Origin: Neoaquamicrobium sediminum
GTDB lineage: Bacteria; Pseudomonadota; Alphaproteobacteria; Rhizobiales; Rhizobiaceae
Direction: 5' to 3'
Length of the DNA: 64,000 nucleotides
NCBI RefSeq assembly: GCF_013240295.1
Contig: NZ_JABETK010000001.1
Span: 434,001 to 498,000 of the forward strand
How positions within the stretch are numbered: the first letter of the stretch is position 1; every line of letters begins with the position of its first letter. A program made the position numbers and the translations under genes. Below the pieces are notes generated by a model. That model was given only the letters and a program-made list of their open reading frames with translations, had not been told where the DNA came from and made no database searches. Of the stretch, positions 1-9,247 are shown in pieces.

Positions 1-680
1 GGAGGAGAGTGCGGCGCCTGCGTCGCGGCCATAGCCGGTGATGACGTTGAAGACACCTTCGGGCACGCCGGCCTCTAGCGCGAGCTGGGCAATGCGGATC
101 GTGGTGAGCGATGCGTCTTCTGCCGGCTTCACCACCAGCGTGTTGCCCATGGCAAGAGCGGCGCCGGCAACGCGGGCCAGAATCTGCATCGGATAGTTCC
201 AGGGAATGATGCCGGCAACGACGCCGTGCGGCTCGCGCAGCGTCAGCGCGGTATATCCGTCCAGGAACGGAATCGTGTCGCCGTGGATCTTGTCGCCCGC
301 GCCGCCATAGAACTCATAGTAGCGCATGGTGGCGGTCACATCCGCCCTGCCCTGCCGCACCGGCTTGCCGGTGTCACGCGATCGAGCGCGGCCAGTTCGT
401 CGCCATTCTTCTCGACGAGCTGGAACAGGCGCGTCAGGCAGCGCCCGCGCTCCACCGCCGGCATGCGGCTCCACGGCCCTTCATGAAAAGCCTCGTGAGC
501 CGACCTGACCGCGCGGTCGACATCGGCTGCATTGGATGCGGGAATGGATGAGAACACCTTCCCATCGGACGGCGACGCGACATCGATACGCATCCCGGAA
601 AGCGAATCGGCCGGCTTGCCGTCTATGAGGTTCATGAAGGCTGCGCCTTCGGCGACGGTGCGGGAAAAGGGGGTGCCCAT
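1..680 (-). CDS. NAD(P)-dependent aldehyde dehydrogenase, N-terminal part (frameshifted; runs off window start)
   Basis: The N-terminal part of an ALDH-superfamily enzyme that oxidises an aldehyde to a carboxylate in the cytoplasm. Reading from 680 downward, the conserved N-terminal domain is followed by the nucleotide-binding stretch with the family motif around IIPWNYP and later VKPAED. The frame breaks near 375-382: one base is missing, after which the expected RDTGKPV motif continues in the next frame to the window edge. The start at 680 could instead be an internal ATG at about 635, which fits the family start better. The C-terminal half with the catalytic cysteine lies outside the window, so the substrate cannot be assigned. 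A sequencing indel is more likely than a dead gene. Confidence 0.8.
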
Positions 681-883
681 GGTCGACAGTCTCCAGCGTT
701 CGCGATCGTGCCGGTCCTATCGGCTTGAAAGCGCGGGCGCGATGGACCAGTCTTGCCGCGTGACAAACCCAGCGCGGCAAAAGGTGTCAAGGGCTACACA
801 GCCGAATATCGGCACTGGCCATTTTAAATCGATTAGATTATACGCCTTTTGCAGATGCGAAGTGCAGGATTCCCGCGACCGAC

Positions 884-2353
884 ATGACCAGCCAGATCAT
901 CCCCGTCGACCCGTTCGACTTCATCATCTTCGGCGGCACCGGCGATCTCGCCGAACGCAAGCTGCTGCCGGCGCTCTATCAGCGTCAGATGGCCGGCCAG
1001 TTTTCGGAGCCGACTCGCATCATCGGCGCGTCGCGCTCTTCGCTGTCGGATGACGAGTACCGGGAATTCGCCCGCAAGGCGATCACCGAACATGTGAAGC
1101 CCGATGAAATCGTCAATGGCGAGCTCGACAGCTTCCTGGCGCGACTTTCCTACGTGCCGGTGGATGCGAAATCAGGAGAAGGCTTCGAGCGGCTGAAGGA
1201 GGCCATCGGGGACAGCACGGCCGTGCGCGCCTTCTACCTCGCCGTGGCCCCGGGCCTTTTCGGTGACATTGCCGGGCATCTCGCCAAACACGGCCTCAAT
1301 GAAGGCGATCCGCGCATCGTCGTGGAGAAGCCGATCGGCCGCGACCTTGCCTCGGCGCGGGCACTGAACGACGCCATCGGCTGCGTGTTCAACGAACAGC
1401 AGATTTTTCGCATCGATCACTATCTCGGCAAGGAGACGGTGCAGAACCTGATGGCGCTGCGCTTCGCCAACACGCTCTACGAACCGCTGTGGAACTCGGC
1501 GCATATCGACCATGTCCAGATCACCGTCGCGGAAACGGTGGGGCTGGAAGACCGCGTCAGCTATTACGACAAGGCCGGCGCGCTGCGCGACATGGTGCAG
1601 AACCACATGCTGCAGCTTCTGTGCCTGATGGCGATGGAACCGCCTTCCTCCATGGATGCCGACGCGGTGCGCGACGAGAAGCTGAAGATCCTGCGCTCGC
1701 TGAAGCGGATCAACGGCAACGAGGCGCCAAAGCTGACGGTGCGCGGCCAGTACAAGGCGGGTGCATCGGCGGGCGGTGCGGTAAAGGGATACGCCGAGGA
1801 ACTCGGCAACGACAGCGACACGGAAACCTTCGTCGCCATCAAGGCAGAGATTGCCAACTGGCGCTGGGCCGGCGTGCCCTTCTACCTGCGCACGGGCAAG
1901 CGCCTCGCCGAACGCGTCTCGGAAATCTGCATCCAGTTCAAGCCGGTGCCACACTCGATCTTCGACGACAGCGCCGGCGTCGTCACCGCCAACCAGCTCG
2001 TCATCCGGCTTCAGCCCGACGAGGGCGTCAAGCAGTGGATCATGATCAAGGACCCGGGTCCCGGCGGCATGCGGCTGCGTCACGTGCCGCTCGACATGAG
2101 CTTCGCGGACGCCTTCGAGGTGCGCAACCCGGATGCCTACGAGCGCCTCATCATGGATGTGGTGCGCGGCAACCAGACGCTGTTCATGCGCCGCGACGAG
2201 GTCGAGGCGGCATGGCAGTGGATCGATCCGATCCAGGCCTCGTGGGAAGAAAACCGCCACACCGTGCAAGGTTACACCGCCGGCACATGGGGCCCTTCTG
2301 CGTCCATCGCGCTGATCGAGCGCGACGGGCGGACCTGGCACGAGAGCATGTGA
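884..2353 (+). CDS. zwf: Glucose-6-phosphate 1-dehydrogenase
   Basis: Oxidises glucose 6-phosphate to 6-phosphogluconolactone with NAD(P)+, the entry step of the Entner-Doudoroff and oxidative pentose phosphate routes. At 489 residues it has the usual family length. The nucleotide-binding motif GGTGDLAERK is at about residues 17-26 and the active-site signature RIDHYLGKE at about 176-184. It is the first gene of a zwf-pgl-edd operon, the standard rhizobial arrangement. The AT-rich stretch 821-845 upstream is the likely promoter region and contains the 8-bp palindrome AATCGATT (827-834), which could be part of an operator, but the regulator is not visible. The frame is intact. Confidence 0.97.
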   Translation: MTSQIIPVDPFDFIIFGGTGDLAERKLLPALYQRQMAGQFSEPTRIIGASRSSLSDDEYREFARKAITEHVKPDEIVNGELDSFLARLSYVPVDAKSGEGFERLKEAIGDSTAVRAFYLAVAPGLFGDIAGHLAKHGLNEGDPRIVVEKPIGRDLASARALNDAIGCVFNEQQIFRIDHYLGKETVQNLMALRFANTLYEPLWNSAHIDHVQITVAETVGLEDRVSYYDKAGALRDMVQNHMLQLLCLMAMEPPSSMDADAVRDEKLKILRSLKRINGNEAPKLTVRGQYKAGASAGGAVKGYAEELGNDSDTETFVAIKAEIANWRWAGVPFYLRTGKRLAERVSEICIQFKPVPHSIFDDSAGVVTANQLVIRLQPDEGVKQWIMIKDPGPGGMRLRHVPLDMSFADAFEVRNPDAYERLIMDVVRGNQTLFMRRDEVEAAWQWIDPIQASWEENRHTVQGYTAGTWGPSASIALIERDGRTWHESM

Positions 2354-2361
2354 GTCTGGAG

Positions 2362-3059
2362 ATGGCTGCATTTCCAGACTGGCGGATCTATTCCACGTCG
2401 CAACAGCTCGCAACCGCGCTGGCGACAGAGGTGGCGCGTGTTCTTTCTGCCGCCATCAAGGATCGCGGGACGGCACTGCTGGCAGTATCGGGCGGCACGA
2501 CCCCCGGGCTCTTCTTCGACGCGCTCTCGCAACAGCCGCTGGACTGGAAACGCGTGATCGTCACGCTCGTGGACGAACGGCTGGTTCCGGAAAGCTCGCC
2601 GCGCTCCAACGCAGCGCTGGTGCGGAGCAGGCTTCTGCGAGGCAAGGCAAATGCCGCCCGGCTCGTTGGTCTCTACCATAAGGATGCAAACGCCGAAGAA
2701 GCCGCGACTGCGGCTTTGCAGATTTGCGCGATCTCCCGATGCCCCTCGATGCCGCCATTCTGGGAATGGGAACGGACGGCCACACCGCATCGTTTTTTCC
2801 CGACGCCGGAAATCTCGACGCATTGCTCGATCCGGACAAAGAGGCTCTCGTATTGCCGGTTCACGCTCACAGCGCCGGCGAGCCGCGGCTGACCCTCTCG
2901 CTGGGGCGTCTTCTGGAAGCGCGCTTCCTCGCGCTGCATATCGAAGGGGCGGAGAAACGCGCGGTGCTAGAAAACGCACTTGCCCCAGGCGGCGACCTGC
3001 CGGTCAGCGCGGTTTTTGCCTATGCGGAAAGGCCGGTCCCCGTCTATTGGGCCGGCTGA
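2362..3059 (+). CDS. pgl: 6-phosphogluconolactonase (one-base frameshift)
   Basis: Hydrolyses 6-phosphogluconolactone to 6-phosphogluconate. The N-terminal part carries the SGGTTP phosphate-binding motif and VTLVDER. The C-terminal part carries [14 protein letters not shown], the other hallmark of the glucosamine-6-phosphate isomerase/6-phosphogluconolactonase family. The two parts lie in different frames; restoring one G near 2716-2722 (TTG-CAG to TTG-GCAG) joins them into about 232 residues, the normal length. The start is ATG 2362; a GTG at 2350 overlapping the zwf stop codon is an alternative that would couple translation. It sits between zwf and edd, as expected. Confidence 0.9.
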
Positions 3060-3073
3060 AAGGACGGACAGCC

Positions 3074-4891
3074 ATGACAGCCAGACCTGAGATCGAAGCC
3101 ATCACAGCACGTATCCGGGAGCGGTCGAAGCCGACACGGGAGGCCTATATTGCGCGTGTCGACGCCGCGATCTCCAGCGGCCCACACCGTAGTGTGCTGT
3201 CGTGCGGCAACCTCGCTCATGGCTTCGCGGCCTGCGGCCCCATCGACAAAGCCGCTCTTGCCGGAGACCGCGTCGCCAATCTCGGCATCGTGACATCTTA
3301 CAACGACATGCTTTCGGCGCATCAGCCGTTCGAAACCTTCCCGCAGCTCATCAAGCAGGCGGCGGCTGACGCGGGCGGCGTGGCGCAGGTGGCCGGCGGA
3401 GTTCCGGCCATGTGCGATGGCGTGACTCAGGGCCAGCCGGGCATGGAACTGTCACTGTTCTCGCGCGACGTGATCGCGATGTCGGCGGCGATCGGCCTGT
3501 CGCACAACATGTTCGATGCCGCCGTCTATCTGGGAGTCTGCGACAAGATCGTCCCCGGCCTGCTGATCGCCGCGCTGACCTTCGGCCACCTGCCGGCGGT
3601 GTTCATCCCGGCAGGGCCGATGACGTCGGGCCTTCCCAACGATGAGAAGGCGCGCGTGCGCCAGCTCTATGCCGAAGGCAAGGTGGGTCGCGCCGAGCTC
3701 CTCGAAGCGGAGTCCAAGTCCTACCACGGACCGGGCACCTGCACGTTCTATGGCACGGCCAATTCCAACCAGATGCTGATGGAGATCATGGGCCTGCACA
3801 CGCCGGGCGCGTCCTTCGTCAATCCCAACACGCCGCTGCGCGACGCCCTGACCCGGGAAGCCGCCAAGCGTGCCCTTGCCATCACCGCGCTCGGCAACGA
3901 GTTCACGCCGGTGGGGCGGATGATCGACGAGCGTTCCATCGTCAACGGCGTTGTCGGCCTCAACGCCACCGGCGGGTCGACCAACCACACCATCCACCTG
4001 ATCGCGATGGCGGCTGCCGCCGGCATCCGGCTCACCTGGCAGGACATATCCGAACTTTCGGATGCAACGCCGCTGCTGGCGCGGGTCTATCCCAATGGGC
4101 TTGCCGACGTGAACCACTTCCATGCTGCCGGTGGCATGGGCCTCCTCATCCGCGAACTGCTGGACGACGGGCTGCTGCATGAGGACGTGCGCACGGTCTG
4201 GGGCGAAGGACTGCGCAACTACGCCATCGAGCCGCATCTGGCTGACGACGGCTCCGTCTCGCGCGCACCGGCCCCCGAGAAAAGCGGCGACGACAAGGTG
4301 CTGACGACGGCGGGCAAGCCGTTCCAGCCGAGCGGCGGCCTGAAGGTGCTGAAAGGCAATCTAGGGGCGGCGATCATTAAGGTTTCGGCCGTAAAGCCGG
4401 AGAACCGTGTCATCGAGGCTCCCGCGCTAGTGTTTCACAGCCAGGAGGCGCTGAACGAGGCGTTCAAGGCAGGACAACTCGACCGCGACTTCGTCGTCGT
4501 CATCCGCTTTCAGGGGCCGAAGGCCAACGGCATGCCAGAACTGCACCGGCTGACGACTGTCCTCGGAATCCTGCAGGATCGCGGCCGCAAGGTCGCGCTG
4601 GTGACGGACGGACGCATGTCAGGCGCATCCGGCAAGGTGCCGGCGGCAATCCACGTGACCCCGGAAGCGCTCGACGGCGGCATGATCGGCCGGATCGAGG
4701 ATGGCGACGTGATCCGCCTCGATGCGGAGGCCGGTACGCTAGAAGTGAAGGTGGGGGACGGCGTTCTGGCAAGCCGGGCTCCCGCCGCACCGGATCTTTC
4801 GGACAACGGGTTCGGCATGGGCCGCGAACTTTTCGCCGGCATGCGCGCCCTGGCACTACGCGCCGATGCGGGTGCAGGTGCCTTCGGTTAG
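3074..4891 (+). CDS. edd: Phosphogluconate dehydratase
   Basis: Dehydrates 6-phosphogluconate to 2-keto-3-deoxy-6-phosphogluconate, the first committed step of the Entner-Doudoroff pathway. The 605-residue product belongs to the IlvD/Edd iron-sulfur dehydratase family and has the expected length. Visible family motifs include [14 protein letters not shown], the CDKIVPG segment and GSTNHTIH. The start chosen is ATG 3074, 14 bases after pgl, with an AGGA-type ribosome site. The third gene of the operon, eda, is not found downstream: the next gene is convergent, so the aldolase must be encoded elsewhere. Confidence 0.96.
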   Translation: MTARPEIEAITARIRERSKPTREAYIARVDAAISSGPHRSVLSCGNLAHGFAACGPIDKAALAGDRVANLGIVTSYNDMLSAHQPFETFPQLIKQAAADAGGVAQVAGGVPAMCDGVTQGQPGMELSLFSRDVIAMSAAIGLSHNMFDAAVYLGVCDKIVPGLLIAALTFGHLPAVFIPAGPMTSGLPNDEKARVRQLYAEGKVGRAELLEAESKSYHGPGTCTFYGTANSNQMLMEIMGLHTPGASFVNPNTPLRDALTREAAKRALAITALGNEFTPVGRMIDERSIVNGVVGLNATGGSTNHTIHLIAMAAAAGIRLTWQDISELSDATPLLARVYPNGLADVNHFHAAGGMGLLIRELLDDGLLHEDVRTVWGEGLRNYAIEPHLADDGSVSRAPAPEKSGDDKVLTTAGKPFQPSGGLKVLKGNLGAAIIKVSAVKPENRVIEAPALVFHSQEALNEAFKAGQLDRDFVVVIRFQGPKANGMPELHRLTTVLGILQDRGRKVALVTDGRMSGASGKVPAAIHVTPEALDGGMIGRIEDGDVIRLDAEAGTLEVKVGDGVLASRAPAAPDLSDNGFGMGRELFAGMRALALRADAGAGAFG

Positions 4892-4894
4892 ATT

Positions 4895-4929
4895 TTCAGG
4901 CTGGCAGGCGAGTTGTCTGCCAGCCTGAA
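4895..4929. terminator. Stem-loop between convergent edd and VWA genes
   Basis: A perfect 13-bp inverted repeat (arms 4895-4907 and 4917-4929, TTCAGGCTGGCAG and its complement) with a 9-base loop fills the 40-base gap between two converging genes. There is no strong T tract on either side, so it may act as a two-way terminator or as an mRNA end stabiliser. Confidence 0.6.
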
Positions 4930-4931
4930 CT

Positions 4932-6713
4932 CTATTGAACCGTGATCGGAACCCGGGTCAGAACCCGACGTCCACCGGGCGCTTCGAGAACGTAACGCAG
5001 CTCATAAGCTCCAGGTTTTTCGGGCGCCGTCAGCTTCGCGGTGCCATCCTCCGACTGCGCGACATAAAAGTATGCGAGTTCGCCTGAGGTCTCCGAATGC
5101 CCCTGAGGCACCAGATCGATGTAGTCCTGATCGGCCCTGGGGCCTGTCCATTCGACAGCAAAGGTCGTTCCGGTCTCCACGGCTTCGGGGGCGTTGAGCG
5201 TCGCGGCGGCAGGCGTCACCGCGATCGGCTGGCTGGCCATCACGCGTCGGCCCCCAGGAGCCTCCAGAACATAGCGCACCTGATACTCACCGGCATCGCC
5301 TGGCGCCTGCATGGTCGCCGTCTCGCCGTCTGGCGAACCGTCGATGTAGAAATAAGCCGTCTCGCCGCTCGGCTCCGTGTGCCCTTCGGGCACAAGGTCG
5401 AGATAGTCGCCGCTCGAAGCCGGTCCCGTCCAATGGATGTCGATCTTCTCGCCCGCGCCGACAGTCGGCTGAAAAGCAAGGCTCACAGCCGCGTCGGAAA
5501 CTTCCAGCGGGATCGACGTCAGCATGCGGCGACCGTCCGGCCCCTCGAGGATGTAGCGGATCTGGTAGTCGCCGGCCTTGCCCGGCGCCTCAATCTTCGC
5601 CGGATTGCCGCCCTCGACATAGAAGTAGGAAATTTCGCCTGAAACCTCGGTATAGCCGGCGGGCACGATGTCGATGTAGTCGCCGCCGGAGTCGGGGCCT
5701 TTCCATTCGACATTGAACGCTTCTCCCACCGAGACCTTCGGTGGCGCGACAAGCGCAACCTCGCTGTCGATCACGCCAATCGGCTTCGAAGCCAGCACGT
5801 GGCGACCGTCCGGCCCCTCCCAGACATAGCGCACGACGTAGTCGCCGACCTTGCCAGGCACGCGGATCGGCAGCGGGCTGCCGCGATCGACATAGGCATA
5901 GGCAAGCTCGCCGGACACTTCATCATATCCCGCGGGCACGATGTCGATGTAGTCGTTGCCCGTGCCTGGACCGGTCCACGACACCTCTATGCCTGAGCCG
6001 ATCGGCGCGGAATCCGGCGCCGTTACAGCCGCCTCGGGCAGGACGACAGGTTCCGGCTTTTCCGGTTGCTCCGCGCGCGCCGAAGCCGGCGGGGCGGCGA
6101 CGGTCTCGCTGAGAGCTTCGTTCAGCCCTTGCCCATCGCTTGCCTGGATATAGCGGCCGCCGGTATTTTCGGCGAGGCAGGCGACCTGCCGGCCCTCGTC
6201 CCGAGAGAGGCCGAAACCGACAACGTGGGCGGTGAAGTCGACGCCCGATTGCTCGAGTTCTTTGCCGAGTGCGCAGGGGTCTGCGTTGCACGTCTCGATA
6301 CCGTCGGTAATCAGGACGACGGTGGCTTTGTCCTCGGTGTAACGCAGCGCCTCCGCGGCCTGGCGTACCGCATCGGAAAGCGGCGTCTTGCCGAGAAACT
6401 TCATCTTGTCTGCGGCAGCCGCGATGGCGTCAGCGGTGCCCGCGGCCGGTTCGACCACCAGTTCGATGTCGGTGCAGTTTCCCTTCTGCCGGTGACCGTA
6501 GGCCATCAGACCGAGTTCGCGATCGGCCGGGATTGTCGGCAATACGGAGCGTAACGTCTCGCGCGCGATTTCCAGCTTGGGCTTGCCGTCTATCTGGCCC
6601 CACATGGAACCCGAAGCATCCAGGACGATAATCGTCCGTTCAGCCGACCATGCAGCGAGGGACGATGCCGCCACCATTCCCGCCGCAGCAAGACCCATCA
6701 CAATCGCCCGCAT
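4932..6713 (-). CDS. Secreted VWA-domain protein with four C-terminal repeats
   Basis: A 593-residue exported protein of unknown function. A signal peptide covers about residues 1-24 (cleavage after AWSA). A von Willebrand factor A domain follows at about 25-205 with an intact metal-ion-dependent adhesion site, DASGS at 32-36, and a later ITDGIE. The rest is four tandem repeats of about 90 residues, each with a tryptophan-Gly-Pro start, a DYIDIVP or DYLDLVP core, SGE, a tyrosine-rich YFYV, and a closing RYVLEGPDGRR-like strand. The repeats look like beta-sandwich modules. Metal-dependent ligand binding in the periplasm or at the surface is likely from the family; the ligand is unknown. It is monocistronic. 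Confidence 0.8.
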   Translation of the reverse strand: MRAIVMGLAAAGMVAASSLAAWSAERTIIVLDASGSMWGQIDGKPKLEIARETLRSVLPTIPADRELGLMAYGHRQKGNCTDIELVVEPAAGTADAIAAAADKMKFLGKTPLSDAVRQAAEALRYTEDKATVVLITDGIETCNADPCALGKELEQSGVDFTAHVVGFGLSRDEGRQVACLAENTGGRYIQASDGQGLNEALSETVAAPPASARAEQPEKPEPVVLPEAAVTAPDSAPIGSGIEVSWTGPGTGNDYIDIVPAGYDEVSGELAYAYVDRGSPLPIRVPGKVGDYVVRYVWEGPDGRHVLASKPIGVIDSEVALVAPPKVSVGEAFNVEWKGPDSGGDYIDIVPAGYTEVSGEISYFYVEGGNPAKIEAPGKAGDYQIRYILEGPDGRRMLTSIPLEVSDAAVSLAFQPTVGAGEKIDIHWTGPASSGDYLDLVPEGHTEPSGETAYFYIDGSPDGETATMQAPGDAGEYQVRYVLEAPGGRRVMASQPIAVTPAAATLNAPEAVETGTTFAVEWTGPRADQDYIDLVPQGHSETSGELAYFYVAQSEDGTAKLTAPEKPGAYELRYVLEAPGGRRVLTRVPITVQ

Positions 6714-6868
6714 CCGCCACCTGTGTCCATGTCGCCTAAATTCCCCAGCGGAAGCTAATGGACGATCACGGGGCCGGCAACGGCAAAGTGGGTGCTAGTA
6801 CATCTAGTCTAGGCCGGAGCTCTGAAGACCTCCGGTTTGGCTCTGCCACGGTGTTCGCACGCCGGTGC

Positions 6869-7528
6869 TCACGACGCGGCTTGCGCCTCCAGCGCCGGCC
6901 CTGCCGGGAAGATGCCGGACATGACGGTGAAGCCGGGGACGCGGCGAACCCGATCGGTCCAGCGGCGCAGGGCGGGGTAATCCTGGCGGGATACCTCCGC
7001 CTCGTCGGAAAGCATCACATAAGGAAAACAGGCGATGTCAGCCGTCGTCGGATGGGCCGGCCGGCAAAGCCAGTCGCGCCCTTCCTTCTCACCGAACCAG
7101 AGATGTTCGTCCATGATGCGGAAGATGCGGTGCGCGCCCTTTTGCGCTTTCTCCAGATCGAAGTCGTAGAACATGCCCAGCACCAGCCGCGCGGCGGATA
7201 CGGTCGACGTCAGGTCGTCGCCGACGGCATGCCAGCGCAGGATTTCAGCCATCGTCGCCGGGTCATCGGGAAACCACTGGCCGGACCTGTCGTATTTGCG
7301 CGCCAGATAGACGAGGATCGCACCGCTGTCCGACAGTGTTTCCTCGCCGTCCTGCAGGACCGGCAACTGGCCGAAAGGATTGAGCTCGAGGAACCAGTCA
7401 GCGCGATGCTCGCGGCCGGGATAGAAATCAACCGGCACCACCTCGTAAGGCACCTTGAGGATGCTCATGAGCAGGCGCAGCTTGTAGCAGTTGCCGGACA
7501 GCTCGAAATCGTAAAGCTTGATGGCCAC
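6869..7528 (-). CDS. Glutathione S-transferase-like protein (NdmE-like third component)
   Basis: A 219-residue GST-fold protein with an N-terminal thioredoxin-like domain (NPFGQLPVL at 50-58 with the cis-proline at 56; the glutathione-binding SDS at 66-68) and an alpha-helical C-terminal domain. The start is a GTG at 7528, one base after the stop of the Rieske-reductase gene, so the two are translationally linked. An upstream in-frame ATG at 7573 lies inside that gene and is unlikely. Co-transcription after a Rieske-reductase fusion and a Rieske-less oxygenase matches the NdmE position of the bacterial NdmCDE N-demethylase, where the GST homologue has a structural role. A catalytic glutathione role is the alternative. 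Confidence 0.75.
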   Translation of the reverse strand: MAIKLYDFELSGNCYKLRLLMSILKVPYEVVPVDFYPGREHRADWFLELNPFGQLPVLQDGEETLSDSGAILVYLARKYDRSGQWFPDDPATMAEILRWHAVGDDLTSTVSAARLVLGMFYDFDLEKAQKGAHRIFRIMDEHLWFGEKEGRDWLCRPAHPTTADIACFPYVMLSDEAEVSRQDYPALRRWTDRVRRVPGFTVMSGIFPAGPALEAQAAS

Positions 7529-7529
7529 G

Positions 7530-9227
7530 TCAGATATCCAGAACCAGACGAGCGGATTTGGCGCGCGACACACAGGTCATTATCGCCTTGTTTGCGCGCT
7601 TCTCGCTTTCGTTGAGATAGACGTCCTGATGGTCGACCTCGCCTTCGATCACCGTGGTCATGCAGGTTCCACACGCACCCTGCTCGCAGGATGAAAGCAC
7701 GGTAACGCCAGCCTCGCGCATCACCTCCAGGATGGTCTTGCCAGCGGGCACCTGCAGCGTCATCGCGGAGCGGGCAAGCTCAATCTCGAAGGAGGAGCTG
7801 TCGTCGATCACCCGGTCGTTCCTGAAATACTCGAAATGGACCGCCTCGTCCGGCCAGTCGAGATCGGCTGCGAGCGCCCTCACCATCTCCAGCATCGAAC
7901 CCGGCCCGCAGATGTAGACGTGCTGGGCGAAGCTCCAGCGGCCGAGCGCTTCGCCGATGGTCTGCCTGATCGCGTCTCGGGCGAGCGCATCATGCACCGT
8001 TACCTTGCCGCGCAGGGCATTCAGCCTGTCACGGAAAGCTGCGGCGTCGGCATCGCGAACGAAGTAGTGCAGTTCGTAGGGCAGGTCCGACTTGTCGAGG
8101 AACCGGGCCATGGAAAGGATCGGCGTAATGCCGATGCCTGCCGCGACGAGTACGGTGCGCGTTGCATCGCGGCGGAGCGGGAAGTTGTTGCGCGGTTCCG
8201 AGATCGTCAGCAGGTCGCCTTCGCGGACGCTGTCGGCCAGCGCATGCGAACCGCCCTTGGAAACCTCCTCCCGCTTGACGCCGACCACATAGCTCAGCAA
8301 TTCGCCGGGACCGTTGGTGATCGAATATTGCCTGACCAGCCCATTTGGAAGATGGACGTCGATATGCGCCCCAGGCTGGAAGGTCGGCAGGTGGCTGCCG
8401 CTACGGTCGGCAAGCTCGAAACCGGTCACGCCGCGCGCCGTCTGCCACTTCCGCTTGACGACGACGATCATTGTGCCGCCGTGCGGCACGGCGATGTCGG
8501 GCATCGTGGCAAGTTCGGCCGAGACCTTCTCGTAGGTAGGCTGCAGCGGGGCTGGCGCGGGCTTGCGTGCCGCCGAACGTTCCAGCCGGTCGCGCAACTT
8601 CACCAGGAGGCGGTTCCTGTCACGCAGCAGTGCGAGCGTGTCGGTTCGCGGATCAGCGATGAGGCCACGGATCACGCTGCGACCTGCATCAACGGGCTGC
8701 ACGAAGTAGACCGCGTCGCCGGCGCGAACGGTGAGGCTATCCGGGGATTCTGCGTCAAAGGCCTTTGCGAGGCCTGCGGCCACATCTTCAGGGGCTACAT
8801 TGACAGGCATCGGTCGCAGAGGCAGCCACGTCCCCGCTCCCGCTGGCGGCAGGTCCGGAAATGCCGCGTTTTCGCTCGGAGCCGACCAGACGAGCCCGAA
8901 TGCTTCCCGCACCGGATAGGTCCTGTTCTGGATGCGGCGCGCCGGCGCGTCGGCCGGATGAGCAGGAATGTATGTGCAGCCGGCGGAGCGGTTCGCATAA
9001 CGCCAGCCGTGATACTGGCATTTCAGCTCGCCGCCCTCGTTGATGCCGATCGAAAGCCGCACGCCACGATGCAGGCAGCGGTTTTCCCAGATGTTCACAT
9101 TGCCGTCGTCGGCGCGCCACACCGCAAGTTCGCGACCGAGCAACTGGCCGTGGAAGACGTGCCGGAAAGGCAGGTCGTCACTGGAGGCGATGGGATGCCA
9201 GCGGGCATCGTCGATGGAAAGGGTCAT
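7530..9227 (-). CDS. Rieske-FNR-ferredoxin fusion reductase (NdmD-like)
   Basis: A 565-residue electron-transfer flavoprotein. The N-terminus is a Rieske [2Fe-2S] domain with C51-x-H53 and C70-x2-H73. A linker follows to about 245, then a flavin-binding ferredoxin-reductase domain (RQYSITN at 299-305), an NAD(P)H-binding domain (GIGITPI at 364-370, CGPG at 440-443) and a C-terminal plant-type [2Fe-2S] ferredoxin with cysteines 514, 519, 522 and 552. Class IA/IB oxygenase reductases normally lack a Rieske domain; carrying it here is the hallmark of NdmD, the reductase of caffeine demethylases. The partner oxygenase next door lacks its own Rieske centre. It ends one base before the GST gene. 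Confidence 0.88.
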   Translation of the reverse strand: MTLSIDDARWHPIASSDDLPFRHVFHGQLLGRELAVWRADDGNVNIWENRCLHRGVRLSIGINEGGELKCQYHGWRYANRSAGCTYIPAHPADAPARRIQNRTYPVREAFGLVWSAPSENAAFPDLPPAGAGTWLPLRPMPVNVAPEDVAAGLAKAFDAESPDSLTVRAGDAVYFVQPVDAGRSVIRGLIADPRTDTLALLRDRNRLLVKLRDRLERSAARKPAPAPLQPTYEKVSAELATMPDIAVPHGGTMIVVVKRKWQTARGVTGFELADRSGSHLPTFQPGAHIDVHLPNGLVRQYSITNGPGELLSYVVGVKREEVSKGGSHALADSVREGDLLTISEPRNNFPLRRDATRTVLVAAGIGITPILSMARFLDKSDLPYELHYFVRDADAAAFRDRLNALRGKVTVHDALARDAIRQTIGEALGRWSFAQHVYICGPGSMLEMVRALAADLDWPDEAVHFEYFRNDRVIDDSSSFEIELARSAMTLQVPAGKTILEVMREAGVTVLSSCEQGACGTCMTTVIEGEVDHQDVYLNESEKRANKAIMTCVSRAKSARLVLDI

Positions 9228-9247
9228 GGTTTCAACGATATGCGCTA

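Noticed and set aside
1172-2413. 413-codon open frame on the minus strand across zwf
   Set aside because: It mirrors the zwf coding frame in GC-rich DNA, has no ribosome site and no recognisable domain; zwf is clearly the real gene.
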